A stretch of DNA of 64,000 nucleotides, taken from contig NZ_JACHCE010000009.1 in assembly GCF_014200605.1 (NCBI RefSeq), positions 62,001-126,000 on the forward strand, in the 5' to 3' direction. Under the pieces are notes generated by a model. That model was not told the origin of the DNA. It saw only the letters and a list, made by a program, of their open reading frames with translations, and did no database searches. How positions within the stretch are numbered: position 1 is the first letter of the stretch; each line of letters begins with the position of its first letter. Position numbers and translations under genes: made by a program. This stretch comes from Pedobacter cryoconitis (GTDB taxonomy: Bacteria > Bacteroidota > Bacteroidia > Sphingobacteriales > Sphingobacteriaceae). Below are positions 1-9,633 of the stretch, one piece after another.

Positions 1-793
1 TAGCAGAACCATTCTGGACTTCACCTTTGATAAAATCATATTCGGCCAGAACATAAGTATTGGGACTGAAATTATATTGCAATACCGGGGCAACTACATA
101 CTTTTCGGTCCGTAAATCATTCAGATAAGTATCCTTGTGCTGATAAGCGGTATTGAAACGGAAAGAGAATCCTTTTTTCTGAACTTCGGAGCCTATATCT
201 GCTGAAATGCGGTATAAATTAAAACTCCCGGCAGTTTGTACAATATTGATGAGTTGATGTCCGGGTGTTTTGGTCAGAATATTTATTGACCCGCCTGGTT
301 CCCCAACTGAATTCAGAAAACCTGCTGGTCCTTTCACGAATTCTACATTCTCTATAATTGCATCGTCATCAATGGACGCGCCATAACTGAAGCGGCGTGA
401 CATCCCATTTAAGGTGGTATAAGCGACGAATCCGCGGATTTGTGCAGCTGCCGAATTATCAAAAGGCGTACTGTTATAACCAAAATAAATACCACTTGAA
501 TTACGTGCTGCATCTTTCAGTTCCAGCGCCCCTTGTTGTTGCAGCAGATCGGTAGAAATGCTGATAATATTCTGTGGTACCTGGATTAAAGGTAGTTGCA
601 GCTTTAGGGTATTGGAAAGGGTGTCAGTTTTGATCCTGATCTTTCTTTTGCTGATTACATTGATCTGATTCAGCTTATTGACCTGGTTTAATTGATGAAC
701 AGTTGTATCAGTGGCTTTTGCAGGCTGCTGGGCCTGAAGAAAAAAGGGCAGAAAGGTAAAGCTGAGGATTAATAAGTAAAGGTTTTTTTTCAT
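1..793 (-). CDS. TonB-dependent siderophore-type receptor, N-terminal part (runs off the left edge)
   Basis: Reading the minus strand from the ATG at 793 gives 264 open codons up to the window edge, so only the N-terminal third is present. The first 20 or so residues are a signal peptide (MKKN, a hydrophobic stretch, then QAQQ). A plug domain follows, with the motifs IRGF, VEFVKGPAGFL and GGSINILTKTP that are usual in TonB-dependent siderophore receptors; early barrel strands come next. The product should sit in the outer membrane and take up a ligand using TonB energy. It lies 26 nt downstream of two permease genes on the same strand, so it is probably their operon partner. The ligand cannot be read from the sequence. 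Its position beside a lanthipeptide cluster makes a role in uptake of, or resistance to, the peptide possible but unproven. Confidence 0.85.
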   Translation of the reverse strand, partial: MKKNLYLLILSFTFLPFFLQAQQPAKATDTTVHQLNQVNKLNQINVISKRKIRIKTDTLSNTLKLQLPLIQVPQNIISISTDLLQQQGALELKDAARNSSGIYFGYNSTPFDNSAAAQIRGFVAYTTLNGMSRRFSYGASIDDDAIIENVEFVKGPAGFLNSVGEPGGSINILTKTPGHQLINIVQTAGSFNLYRISADIGSEVQKKGFSFRFNTAYQHKDTYLNDLRTEKYVVAPVLQYNFSPNTYVLAEYDFIKGEVQNGSA

Positions 794-819
794 TTGTGCG
801 GATATTATTGGAGGTTTAA

Positions 820-2238
820 TTATTTAGAGGTTTTATTGGAAAGCAGCAGGATCAGCAGAATGGCCAGCCAGATAGAAAGTGAGTTGATCAGAATACGAAC
901 TGATCTTGTCTTGTCTTCTGCAGGGTTAAAGACGGGCAGATTTTTTACCTCGTTTACAGTTAGTTTTTTTTCGGACAGCAAATAACCGTTCATCAGTTTT
1001 ACCCACTGATTTTGAAAGAGCGTAACCTGTTGCTGATAATAGATATAATCACTCAATCCGGTTTTTGCGGTCGCATTGAGCAAGCTTTGCATTTGGGCTA
1101 CAGGGTTAAACCAGGCCATTTTACTTAACCAGTTGTTATGAGATTCTGCCTGGTTTTTATATATATTAACGTTTTTATTCATGCGTCTTCCTAAAAGATC
1201 ATAATAGGCTACAAATCTTTTATTACCATATATGGCTGTATCTGCAGTGCTTTTTAGCGGTAGGTACCGGGGGTTATTTTTATAAAATTCTTTCAGGAGT
1301 TGTGGTATTGGCATTTCCCAGGTATGGAGCATGGTTTCTCGCTGGCTGGAAACCAGTTCTGTCCGCAGTGGCACAGGATGTTTTAAAGCTGCAATTTTGT
1401 TGGTCATTGCTGGCAGTATCAGCAGGAGAAATAACCAGATCCCAAGTAGGGTAAGCGCATTAATACGTGATGATTTTCGCTGCACAATGATCAGCCAGCA
1501 GATAGAGAACCAGAACAGCAGATAGGTCTGAATAATAAACATCCATAATAAAACATCAGGCAGATGCAGGGCAGTAGGGTATGGATGTATAAAAAAACCT
1601 GTTAAACTGAGTAATGTTGTCAGCAGGCTGATCAGGAGCAGACGAAAAAGGAGTTTATGACCTAATATCCGGTTTATTTCTCCGCTTTGGACAGTGAGCA
1701 AACGATCGGTTTGCTGTTCTGCTTCTTTAGAAAAAAGATCATAACTCAGGATAATAATTAAAAGTGGAAACAGATAGATCAGTACGAAAGAGAAATCAAA
1801 ATTACCAGAAGCGAGTTTCTCCGGATTGGCAATTTCTGCATTTGGCGGAGTTAAGATATCACGTTTACTATTGATTATATCGAAATAGGGAAGGATGTCC
1901 CGCTGCCCAATAGCCATTAAGGCTAATCCGTCTGGTGGATTAGTTGCAGCTGGTGAAGCCCTGAATTCTATAACCTGCGGCAGTCCTGCCTGGCTGGCCA
2001 GTATCTTCCCTTTGATCTTCGTGGTATCGGCATCAAATCTGCTGATCAGCTCCTGAAGATGTGCTTGTTGGTTTTTTGACAGTGTATCCAGTCCGATTGT
2101 TTGTCTTTCTACAAAGTGATACCCGTTATGCAGACTGTATAATCCCATGAAGAAGAAAAACAGCAGGGTGATCAGCTGGGCGGGCTGACGTAAAAACTGG
2201 CGCCATTCGAAATGGAAAATTAATTTAAATAAGTGCAT
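820..2238 (-). CDS. ABC-2 type permease with large periplasmic loops (DUF3526-like)
   Basis: The 472-residue protein has one membrane segment near residues 18-36 and then about 120 hydrophilic residues. A block of four segments follows at roughly 150-290 (for example SFVLIYLFPLLIIILSYDLF and LLLISLLTTLLSLTGFFI). A second long soluble loop precedes a last segment at the C-terminus. This layout fits ABC-2 permeases of the DUF3526/NosY-like group. It starts 3 nt after the stop of the similar permease upstream, so the two are probably co-translated and may form a heterodimer. No ATP-binding subunit is visible in the operon inside the window; it would have to lie past the left edge. Export of, or immunity to, the adjacent lanthipeptide is inference from position only. 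Confidence 0.75.
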   Translation of the reverse strand: MHLFKLIFHFEWRQFLRQPAQLITLLFFFFMGLYSLHNGYHFVERQTIGLDTLSKNQQAHLQELISRFDADTTKIKGKILASQAGLPQVIEFRASPAATNPPDGLALMAIGQRDILPYFDIINSKRDILTPPNAEIANPEKLASGNFDFSFVLIYLFPLLIIILSYDLFSKEAEQQTDRLLTVQSGEINRILGHKLLFRLLLISLLTTLLSLTGFFIHPYPTALHLPDVLLWMFIIQTYLLFWFSICWLIIVQRKSSRINALTLLGIWLFLLLILPAMTNKIAALKHPVPLRTELVSSQRETMLHTWEMPIPQLLKEFYKNNPRYLPLKSTADTAIYGNKRFVAYYDLLGRRMNKNVNIYKNQAESHNNWLSKMAWFNPVAQMQSLLNATAKTGLSDYIYYQQQVTLFQNQWVKLMNGYLLSEKKLTVNEVKNLPVFNPAEDKTRSVRILINSLSIWLAILLILLLSNKTSK

Positions 2239-2241
2239 GGA

Positions 2242-3669
2242 TCAGATCAGTGAATATTTTGTAATAAACCGTATTGTTAAAGAAAGGATCAGTACCCAGC
2301 AGCATAGTGATAATATAGCCTGTCTTTGCAGCCAGATTAGTATGATCAGTGAGGGAGGCTGATATTGAAAGTCTTTGAGTTTTGCATAAAACCGGGGGTC
2401 TGTTTGGTAACCTTCTTTAAATTTTGAAGGATTCATCGCTAACTGAAGATTCAGGCTGCGGATAAAAGCATTGCGGTAGGACTTTGCCTGCTGAAAAAAA
2501 GTCTGGTGGTGATAAAAATCTGTACCTGACATTGCCATAGAGAGCCGTTTTAAACTTATAAAAGGATCTGCCAGGCCAGTATAAGCAAGGAAAGACTGTT
2601 GTGTGTTAAAAGTGTCTTCTATCCGGGTATAATAATGATCAAACACTTTGTTCTGATAATCTTCATTGTATTGAAGAATCAGTCCATCTGGATTTACAGG
2701 GAGCTGATCTGCATTTTTTACCTTGTATTTTGTTAACAGGGCAGCCATGTATTTTTCTCCCCTGTCATTATAAGGGCCATCTCCATGGATACCTTTTAAA
2801 AACCCTTGCCTCACATCATTATTAAATGCTGTACGTGAGGGTAAAGAATAGCGGTCTGTAGCGGTGCTGGCTGCTATTTTTGGAAGCAGGATACTGCTCA
2901 GCAGCCATATGGTTAAAACGATGAGTATGGCCGTTCCTGACCTGCTGCTCAGGATAGAGACCAGGACTCCAGCCAGGGTAACCAACAGGTAGAATAACAG
3001 GTAACCGCAAAGGAGTATCAGATAACGGCCCCATAAAATACTACCCGAAGGGGAGCATAATATGGCGATGGCCAGTACTATAAAAATAGGTGCTACCAAT
3101 AAAATTACCATCAGATAATTTGACCAGATTTTCCCCCAAACCAGCTGATGCGGTTTTAAACCTTGTGCCATCAGCATTTTAAAAGTACCGGATTCTTTTT
3201 CAAAGGTCAGTGCAGAAGAACTGATAAATAAAAGCAGTAAAGGGATGAGCAATTGCATAATCAGAGCGAGTGTGAACTGACCAAACCGCATCAGGGCATC
3301 ATTGCGTTCTGCATTACTGTAATCTACTTCGTGCTGCACATGTGCTTCTACACGGTAAGTGGTTCCGAAATAATCATTTAATCCGGGATCGAATGCACTT
3401 AATAAGTTTAATGGTTTAAAAAGATAAGTGCCAAAATGTGCTGCTTCGTGGGGGTTGTTATGTTGTGCCTCCCATTGCTGACGGAATTTTTTATTGGAAC
3501 GCTCAATAATCCCCCGGTCCTTTTGGTATTGAACAATTGTTAGTAATCCGCTTGCAATGAACAGCATATAGATAATAATGGCTAAGGTGCCCATCATGCT
3601 ATCGCGGAAAGCTAACCTGAATTCTTTCCAGATTAAGGTACGTAAAGAAGTATGTACTGTTAAAGACAT
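2242..3669 (-). CDS. ABC-2 type permease, first gene of the divergent permease/receptor operon
   Basis: The 475-residue product shares the plan of its downstream neighbour. It has an N-terminal cytoplasmic stretch ending near residue 25, a first membrane segment (about 28-46), a roughly 90-residue periplasmic loop, four to five clustered segments at about 130-270, a second large loop, and a C-terminal segment. The sentence-like motif FEKESGTFKMLMAQG between early helices is typical of ABC-2 permeases, which often carry E-x-G-T there. The ATG at 3669 is about 80 nt from the exporter start on the other strand, so both operons share one promoter region carrying GTTGCA/TGCAAC half-sites. An ATPase partner is not seen. 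Substrate unknown; lanthipeptide-linked transport is an inference from divergent linkage and shared control region. Confidence 0.75.
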   Translation of the reverse strand: MSLTVHTSLRTLIWKEFRLAFRDSMMGTLAIIIYMLFIASGLLTIVQYQKDRGIIERSNKKFRQQWEAQHNNPHEAAHFGTYLFKPLNLLSAFDPGLNDYFGTTYRVEAHVQHEVDYSNAERNDALMRFGQFTLALIMQLLIPLLLLFISSSALTFEKESGTFKMLMAQGLKPHQLVWGKIWSNYLMVILLVAPIFIVLAIAILCSPSGSILWGRYLILLCGYLLFYLLVTLAGVLVSILSSRSGTAILIVLTIWLLSSILLPKIAASTATDRYSLPSRTAFNNDVRQGFLKGIHGDGPYNDRGEKYMAALLTKYKVKNADQLPVNPDGLILQYNEDYQNKVFDHYYTRIEDTFNTQQSFLAYTGLADPFISLKRLSMAMSGTDFYHHQTFFQQAKSYRNAFIRSLNLQLAMNPSKFKEGYQTDPRFYAKLKDFQYQPPSLIILIWLQRQAILSLCCWVLILSLTIRFITKYSLI

Positions 3670-3690
3670 TTATTAATAATTAATTGCATC

Positions 3691-3730
3691 AAAGTTGCAT
3701 TATATTTATAATATTTGCAACAGTGTTGTA
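3691..3730. promoter_or_regulatory. Divergent promoter with operator-like TGCAAC/GTTGCA sites
   Basis: TGCAAC (3716-3721) and GTTGTA (3725-3730) form an imperfect inverted repeat with a 3-nt spacer, and a further GTTGCA lies at 3694-3699. The element overlaps a TA-N3-TTTG sequence that resembles the Bacteroidota -7 box with one extra spacer base. It sits 19 nt before the exporter ATG at 3749 and about 50 nt before the permease start on the other strand. The same arrangement recurs upstream of the precursor gene at 11957-11975. The regulator is not encoded in the window. Confidence 0.5.
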
Positions 3731-3748
3731 TTTAAGAATAATTCATCT

Positions 3749-5953
3749 ATGTTTCGTCACTTCTTTTCTGACAGGAAATTTCCGTTTTATAAACAGCCCG
3801 ATGCGATGGACTGCGGGCCTGTCTGTCTGAAAATTATTACTGAATTTTATGGTAAAACTTTTCCTATTGCCTATTTCCGGAAATTATGCAGTATAGGTAA
3901 ACAGGGAACGACGATGACCAGTATGGTCGAAGCTGCACAATCAATGGGCTTTAAGACGCTGGCAGCTGAACTGCCTTTTGAACAACTTTTAAATAAGGCC
4001 CCTTTACCCTGTATCCTGCATTGGGAAAAGGAACATTATGTTGTTTTATACCGGCTTACAGATAAATTCGCTTATTTGTCTGACCCTGCTTTAAGTGGAA
4101 AAGTAAAAGTACGAAGAGCAGATTTTATTAGCTCATGGCAAATTAAAGAGGATAGTCAGGTTGGCAGAGCTTTATTACTGGAAACCACGGCTGTTTTTCA
4201 GGCTAAAGAAAGTATCACAGCTCATTTAGCTTCTTTATGGTCTTTAGTGCCTTATCTTAAGTTACACCGTAAAAGTCTGATCCCTGTTGGCCTTAGCCTT
4301 TTACTGGCCAGCGTTTTTTCTTTAATTATCCCCTTTTTGACTCAGCAGATTGTGGATAAGGGCATTCATGGGAAAAATACGAACCTGCTTTTCCTGATTT
4401 GTATCGGACAGCTGATGTTGTTTTCAGGAAGAATGCTAATGGACTTTTTAAGGGCAAGATTACTATTCAGACTGGGGGCCAGAACAAGTATTATTTTACT
4501 GAAAGAGTTTTTAGCAAAGCTCATGCAATTGCCTTTTTCTTTTTTTGATAACCGCCAGGCGGGTGATAATATGCAGCGGGTCAATGACAATCAACGGGTA
4601 GAGGAATTTCTGACTAACTCGCTGATCAGCTTTATTCTGTCTGCAATTACATTGGTTGTACTTGGTGGGGTATTATGTTATTATAACTGGCAGATCTTTT
4701 TGATTTTTCTTACCGGTGCTCTTTTGAGTGTGGCCTGGTCAAATTCTTTTAAACAGAAAAGGAAAGTGATTGATCAGAAAAAATTCAAAGTACTTTCCGC
4801 TAATCAGCAATTGTTACTGGAGATCTTTTATGCGATGCAGGAGATTAAACTGACTGGTAGTGAAAATGAAAAACAACAATTGTGGGAAGGTTTACAAGAT
4901 CAGTCTTATGACCTCAAACTCGAAGCTTTACAATTAGATCAGCTGATGCAGGGCATTGGTTATTTCATTAATGAGGTTAAAAATGTCCTGATTACCTATG
5001 CTGCGGCTATGCTCGTGATTAACGACCAGGTCACCTTGGGGGGGATGCTGGCTATTACATATATCTGCGGACAGCTCAATACCCCCGTCACCCAGCTTGT
5101 TGAGTTTGCAAGGGTATCTCAAAATACAAAATTCAGTTTACAGCGGATGGCCGAAGTACATCAGGAAGCTGAAGAAGATTTTGACGTGCAGTATCAACCC
5201 CTGACCGCTGCTCCCGAAGATATCAGGATGAAACAGGTAAGTTTTCAATATGGAAATAGTCAGGCCCCGTTTGTGTTGAAAAATGTTGACCTGTTTATTC
5301 CGGCGGGAAAAGTTACTGCTATTGTAGGGATGAGCGGAAGTGGGAAAACCACCTTGATTAAATTGTTACTGAAGTTTTATCAGGTGAGTAAGGGATCTAT
5401 TACCATAGGCGATAAGCCAGTTGATCAGGTGCATGCTAAACAGTGGCGGGCAGCTTGTGGGGTAGTCATGCAGGATGGCTATGTCTTTATGGATACGATA
5501 GCCAATAATATTTTTGCCGGGTCGGCGATAAAAGATGAGAAACGTCTTTATGAAGTTTCCAAACTGGCTAATATGCACGATTTTTTTATGGCAATGCCTT
5601 TTGGATATGATACTGTTGTTGGAAAAGACGGATACGGCTTAAGTGAAGGCCAAAAACAACGGCTACTGATTGCAAGACTGATTTACAGGAACCCTGCCTA
5701 CATATTTCTGGATGAAGCTACCAATTCTCTTGATGCACATAATGAGTTGTCAATTGTCAATAACCTGAATAATTTCTTTGCCGGGAAAACTGTGGTGATC
5801 GTAGCGCACAGGCTGAGTACGGTGAAAAATGCGGATCAGATTGTGGTATTGCACCAGGGCGTGCTTGTCGAAAAAGGAACACATCAGGAGTTAATAGGAT
5901 TGAAAGGAAGTTATTATAAACTGATTAAAAATCAGCTGGAACTGAGTAAGTAA
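3749..5953 (+). CDS. Peptidase-containing ABC exporter for the lanthipeptide (LanT type)
   Basis: The 734-residue protein joins three parts. Residues about 8-145 form a C39 double-glycine peptidase with Cys22 in QPDAMDCGPVC, His96 in EHYVVLY and Asp112 in SDPA. A six-helix ABC membrane domain covers about 165-460. The ATPase domain has Walker A GMSGSGKTT near 528, signature LSEGQKQR near 631, Walker B YIFLDEAT near 652 and the H-loop AHRLSTV. It should cut the leader after Gly-Gly and export the mature peptide, matching the GG in the precursor at 11631-11822. The start was set at 3749 because the next codons give the usual short lead into the Cys motif. An in-frame start at 3695 would place 18 extra residues across the operator-like repeat. 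It is the first gene of the biosynthetic operon. Confidence 0.92.
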   Translation: MFRHFFSDRKFPFYKQPDAMDCGPVCLKIITEFYGKTFPIAYFRKLCSIGKQGTTMTSMVEAAQSMGFKTLAAELPFEQLLNKAPLPCILHWEKEHYVVLYRLTDKFAYLSDPALSGKVKVRRADFISSWQIKEDSQVGRALLLETTAVFQAKESITAHLASLWSLVPYLKLHRKSLIPVGLSLLLASVFSLIIPFLTQQIVDKGIHGKNTNLLFLICIGQLMLFSGRMLMDFLRARLLFRLGARTSIILLKEFLAKLMQLPFSFFDNRQAGDNMQRVNDNQRVEEFLTNSLISFILSAITLVVLGGVLCYYNWQIFLIFLTGALLSVAWSNSFKQKRKVIDQKKFKVLSANQQLLLEIFYAMQEIKLTGSENEKQQLWEGLQDQSYDLKLEALQLDQLMQGIGYFINEVKNVLITYAAAMLVINDQVTLGGMLAITYICGQLNTPVTQLVEFARVSQNTKFSLQRMAEVHQEAEEDFDVQYQPLTAAPEDIRMKQVSFQYGNSQAPFVLKNVDLFIPAGKVTAIVGMSGSGKTTLIKLLLKFYQVSKGSITIGDKPVDQVHAKQWRAACGVVMQDGYVFMDTIANNIFAGSAIKDEKRLYEVSKLANMHDFFMAMPFGYDTVVGKDGYGLSEGQKQRLLIARLIYRNPAYIFLDEATNSLDAHNELSIVNNLNNFFAGKTVVIVAHRLSTVKNADQIVVLHQGVLVEKGTHQELIGLKGSYYKLIKNQLELSK

Positions 5954-6003
5954 CGGATGAAAAATAAAATAAACCCGGACCGTAAAATTTAAACAAGAAA
6001 AGG

Positions 6004-8724
6004 ATGAGTATTGAGATATTTCCGCACTCTTTGGTAAGATATGCTGGTATGCACTACCAGGTTTTTGATTCTTTTAAACTGGAAGAATCAAAAGGGATAT
6101 TACAAAAAGAGCAGCGTATGGCAGCTGCAAAAGCAAGACTTAGAACATTGATCTGTGATGGTTTATTTGATTTAATTACTATTCAGACAGATGATGTGCT
6201 CAGACAGCACTTGATTAATCTTAAAAGACAGGTATTTAATGATAAGAAAGTTTCTGCCCAAAAACTGGAAGAACTTGTGGGGATATTTCCTGCCGGTTTG
6301 CTATTGGATCTTCGGGATTATATGCAAATAGCAAAGAATATGGAGACCTTTCATCAGACAAATACACTGAATTATAAGAATTTGCTGGTTGAACATAGTA
6401 AAAAACTTCAGTCGCTGGCAATGGATTCAAGGTTGCAAAATGGACTGCTATTATCGAGCCCGGTTTTATTGGAACAATTGCCAGGATATAGCGTTAAGGA
6501 GCCCGCTTCTTTTCGTCAGAAAGAATATAGGATAGAATTCAGTTTGCTGCGCTACCTCACCAGGATGTGTTTTAAAACTTCTCCATTCAGCACTTTCACC
6601 TATACCGGAATTATGCAGTTGGCAGCTGTCCGGGCCTTAAATTCTGCACCGGTAGTTAAAGAAGTAGAAAATAGCCTCCGGCTCAATAATGCATTATTTG
6701 AATACCTGAAATCTATTTTAGTTCATCATCCTGTTATTCATGAACTGTTGACCGTAAAACTCAATAAAACGGCCGTCATCAGAGCGGATAAAATACATTT
6801 CCTGGTCAACTTCAATAATATTGAATCTTTTCAGCAGATTTCTGCCTCAGGTTTGCAGCTTCTGGTATTTGATCAGCTTAAAGACAGACTGGAATTGCTC
6901 ACTGTTAAAGAATTGGCAAATAACCTGTCAGAGTCTGTAGAAGGAGCTGATTACCCTGCAATTAAAAATTACCTTTTCAAATTAGCTGCCGCAGGTTTAC
7001 TGGAAACAGGAATGAAAACATCGGGCATTGACCCGCACTGGGACCACAAATTATTAAATTTCTTTGTACAGCTGAAGTCAGAAGAGCCGGCCGTTTTACA
7101 ACTGATCTATTTATTCAAACAATTGCAGCAATATCGGCTGGCCTATGCTGGTGGCGATATTACAAAACGAAAGTTGATTTTAGATTATGCGGAGAAGATT
7201 GTAGCTGATGTTTTTCAAAAATTGCAGACAGAAGCAGGATTGCCGGTATCTGTTAAGGAAAAAACTCCGGTAAAGCCTGCTGACGGGACTTTTGAGACTA
7301 TGAATTTCAAGCCTCATCATTTCTCTGGCAGGCAGTTGTTTTATGAAGATTGTTATACAACTGAGAAAGAAATCCTCGCTGACATTGCACTTCATGAATT
7401 CACGGCAAAAACCGATCAGTTTTTGAATCATTTACTTCCTATGGATCTGTTAAATACTGAACGTGAAAAAATGATTAATTTTTTCCTGCAGCATTATCCT
7501 GCTCAGGCAAAGGTTAAAGTGATTGATTTTTACGAGGCATACTATTTTCATGTTAAAAAACCAGAAAAGGAAAAAATTGCAAAAGAAGGGCTTCCGGCTC
7601 CTGTTTCTGGTGATTGGGAGAAAGCAATAAGTGAAAAACTGGTTGCATTGACACTGCATAGACCCAATCTGTTAAATCTTAGAAATGACTTCTTTACAGA
7701 ACTGTCAGTACCGGATACGCTGAAAACCGCAAATCAGTATTCAAGAGGTATTTTTGTCCAGTTCTATAAAGGGAAACCAGCCGGTGAACAAGGAGGTCAG
7801 GAACGGTTTTTTGGCGTGATCAATACCGTACTGCCAGGAATGGGGAAAGTAAGTGGCAGGTTCTTATCCTTATTTAACCCTGATATTACATCTGATTTTA
7901 TCAGATACAATACGCAGCTCCACCCGGAAACACTCAAGGTAGAATTAAATGATGCCTCCAGTTTTAACGCGAATATCCATCCTTCATTGCTCAGTCATGA
8001 ACTTGCTTTGCCAGGTGGAAATAAAAGTTATCCTGAAGAACAGCAAATACCAGTTAATGCGCTTTTTGTGAGTTTTGAACAAAGTAAAAATTCTTTAAAA
8101 CTGAGTTATCAGGACGAGGAGGTATTTACCTACGATTTATGTCTGGAGTCTTTTTATAACCGCTCTAATCTATATCAGTTAATGTCTCATTTTAACCAGG
8201 AAACGAAACTTGCTTTACAGCCATTTATAAACCTGGTTGATGCCTGTTATCTGAATATTGATCAGGAACAAGAGCAGGATATTGAATCCCTGCCAAGGAT
8301 TACTTATGAAGACACGGTCATTATCAGAAGGAGAACCTGGAGGGTAAAAACAGCTTCAATACCTGTAGAGGGGGCTTCAGAAACGGCATATGCTTATTTT
8401 CTTCGTATCAATACATGGCGGATCCAGCATGGGATCCCTGTGGATATATTTTTGTTTCTGCGAAAAAGATCTTTTGTAATTAAGCCAGTTTCAGCTGTAA
8501 AAGGCAAAAAGGAGGGATTAAATGATGATTATAAACCTCAGTTTATTTCGTTTGAACAACCCTTGCTGATTGAAATGTTTAAACGTTTACTGGCAAGGGC
8601 AGGGGAATATCTGATCATCGAAGAAATGCTTCCTGCTACACATCGTACAGAGAAATCCAATCATCATGAACCTGTAAAAGAATATCTGCTGCAGTGGTAT
8701 AAATATGAATCGTTTAAAAATTAG
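6004..8724 (+). CDS. Class I lanthipeptide dehydratase, glutamylation part (split LanB)
   Basis: This 906-residue protein matches the N-terminal lantibiotic dehydratase domain. It has the signature block around residues 180-205 (LLRYLTRMCFKTSPFSTFTYTG), equivalent to the R-x-TPFGLF-x-G block of LanB enzymes. Family members use glutamyl-tRNA to glutamylate Ser and Thr of the precursor before elimination. The usual LanB carries the elimination domain at its C-terminus; here that domain is the separate next gene, 6 nt downstream. At 906 residues this half is already as long as many whole LanB proteins, so extra sequence is present. An AAAAGG-type ribosome site lies just before the ATG. It starts 50 nt after the exporter gene, in the same operon. 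Confidence 0.92.
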   Translation: MSIEIFPHSLVRYAGMHYQVFDSFKLEESKGILQKEQRMAAAKARLRTLICDGLFDLITIQTDDVLRQHLINLKRQVFNDKKVSAQKLEELVGIFPAGLLLDLRDYMQIAKNMETFHQTNTLNYKNLLVEHSKKLQSLAMDSRLQNGLLLSSPVLLEQLPGYSVKEPASFRQKEYRIEFSLLRYLTRMCFKTSPFSTFTYTGIMQLAAVRALNSAPVVKEVENSLRLNNALFEYLKSILVHHPVIHELLTVKLNKTAVIRADKIHFLVNFNNIESFQQISASGLQLLVFDQLKDRLELLTVKELANNLSESVEGADYPAIKNYLFKLAAAGLLETGMKTSGIDPHWDHKLLNFFVQLKSEEPAVLQLIYLFKQLQQYRLAYAGGDITKRKLILDYAEKIVADVFQKLQTEAGLPVSVKEKTPVKPADGTFETMNFKPHHFSGRQLFYEDCYTTEKEILADIALHEFTAKTDQFLNHLLPMDLLNTEREKMINFFLQHYPAQAKVKVIDFYEAYYFHVKKPEKEKIAKEGLPAPVSGDWEKAISEKLVALTLHRPNLLNLRNDFFTELSVPDTLKTANQYSRGIFVQFYKGKPAGEQGGQERFFGVINTVLPGMGKVSGRFLSLFNPDITSDFIRYNTQLHPETLKVELNDASSFNANIHPSLLSHELALPGGNKSYPEEQQIPVNALFVSFEQSKNSLKLSYQDEEVFTYDLCLESFYNRSNLYQLMSHFNQETKLALQPFINLVDACYLNIDQEQEQDIESLPRITYEDTVIIRRRTWRVKTASIPVEGASETAYAYFLRINTWRIQHGIPVDIFLFLRKRSFVIKPVSAVKGKKEGLNDDYKPQFISFEQPLLIEMFKRLLARAGEYLIIEEMLPATHRTEKSNHHEPVKEYLLQWYKYESFKN

Positions 8725-8730
8725 CACTTC

Positions 8731-9621
8731 ATGGGCAATACATGGCTGGCCGTTTATTTGTTTTATCCCGGAGATCTGGACTTGATGTTAAGCCGGCTGG
8801 TGACTCCGTTTATCCAGGACTTTTTTCCTGAACCGGCGCAGGATAATTATTATTTCTTTATTCGTTATTGGGAAAACGGAAGTCATATCAGGTTGAGAAT
8901 GAATGCTGATCCTGCAATGCATAAGATTTTGTCTAAAGAACTGAAAGAAAGGGCCAATTCTTTTTTCTTTCAATATCCGGATTTAGGTGAAGCTTCTTCT
9001 CTGAACAAAAAAAACTTATTTGTCAATCATTATATCCGGTTTACAGCTTATGAGCCTGAAACAGAGCGTTATGGTGATCAGCGGTCTTTGCCCTGGGCTG
9101 AAGTTCATTTTTTTAAATCTTCAGCTTTCATTTTAAACTGGATCAATACAAAAAAACCGGGCGCTTCTGTTTTAATACAAGCACTGCAGCTGCACCTGAT
9201 CTTATTGTTTGCTTTGCGGAACGAAATCCCCCGGTTAATTCACATCTGTACTTTTTTTATTGAAGGCTGGCTTCCCCGGCTTTATCAGCAGCAAGAAGAT
9301 GCGGCTGGACAAAAAACACAATGGTTCAAAGAATTCGAAATCTCGTTTAGCAGAAATAAGGAGTTCATTTTACCTGCCTCAAAAGATTTCTGGGATGATC
9401 TGGCTGCGGGTACAGCAAATGAAAATGTTCAGGAGTTATTAAATGTAAATATTCAGCTGCTTCAAAATTATCAGTCGGCCGGTTTTGAAGAAATAAAACT
9501 TACAGGAATTATAACCAGTATGCTGCATATGAATAACAACCGCCTGGGTATATCTAACTATGAAGAAGCTTATGGGATGTACTGTACGCTTCAATGTCTT
9601 CATTTTATTGCTGGTACTTAA
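8731..9621 (+). CDS. Lanthipeptide dehydratase, elimination part (SpaB C-terminal/thiopeptide-type domain)
   Basis: This 296-residue protein is a stand-alone version of the C-terminal LanB domain that removes glutamate from glutamylated Ser and Thr to leave dehydroalanine or dehydrobutyrine. The diagnostic stretch is FFIRYWENGSHIRLR at about residues 41-55, carrying the conserved Tyr-Trp, His and Arg residues of the family. The N-terminus TWLAVYLFYPGDLD also fits. It begins 6 nt after the glutamylation gene and ends 12 nt before the cyclase gene, so a complex of the three is likely. Split dehydratases are known in Bacteroidota lanthipeptide systems and in thiopeptide pathways. The gene looks intact. 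Confidence 0.9.
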   Translation: MGNTWLAVYLFYPGDLDLMLSRLVTPFIQDFFPEPAQDNYYFFIRYWENGSHIRLRMNADPAMHKILSKELKERANSFFFQYPDLGEASSLNKKNLFVNHYIRFTAYEPETERYGDQRSLPWAEVHFFKSSAFILNWINTKKPGASVLIQALQLHLILLFALRNEIPRLIHICTFFIEGWLPRLYQQQEDAAGQKTQWFKEFEISFSRNKEFILPASKDFWDDLAAGTANENVQELLNVNIQLLQNYQSAGFEEIKLTGIITSMLHMNNNRLGISNYEEAYGMYCTLQCLHFIAGT

Positions 9622-9633
9622 TTTAAAAAATGT

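Noticed and set aside
3695..3748. Upstream start of the exporter gene
   Set aside because: It would encode 18 extra residues over the operator-like repeat and lacks a ribosome site; the ATG at 3749 gives the normal distance to the peptidase Cys.
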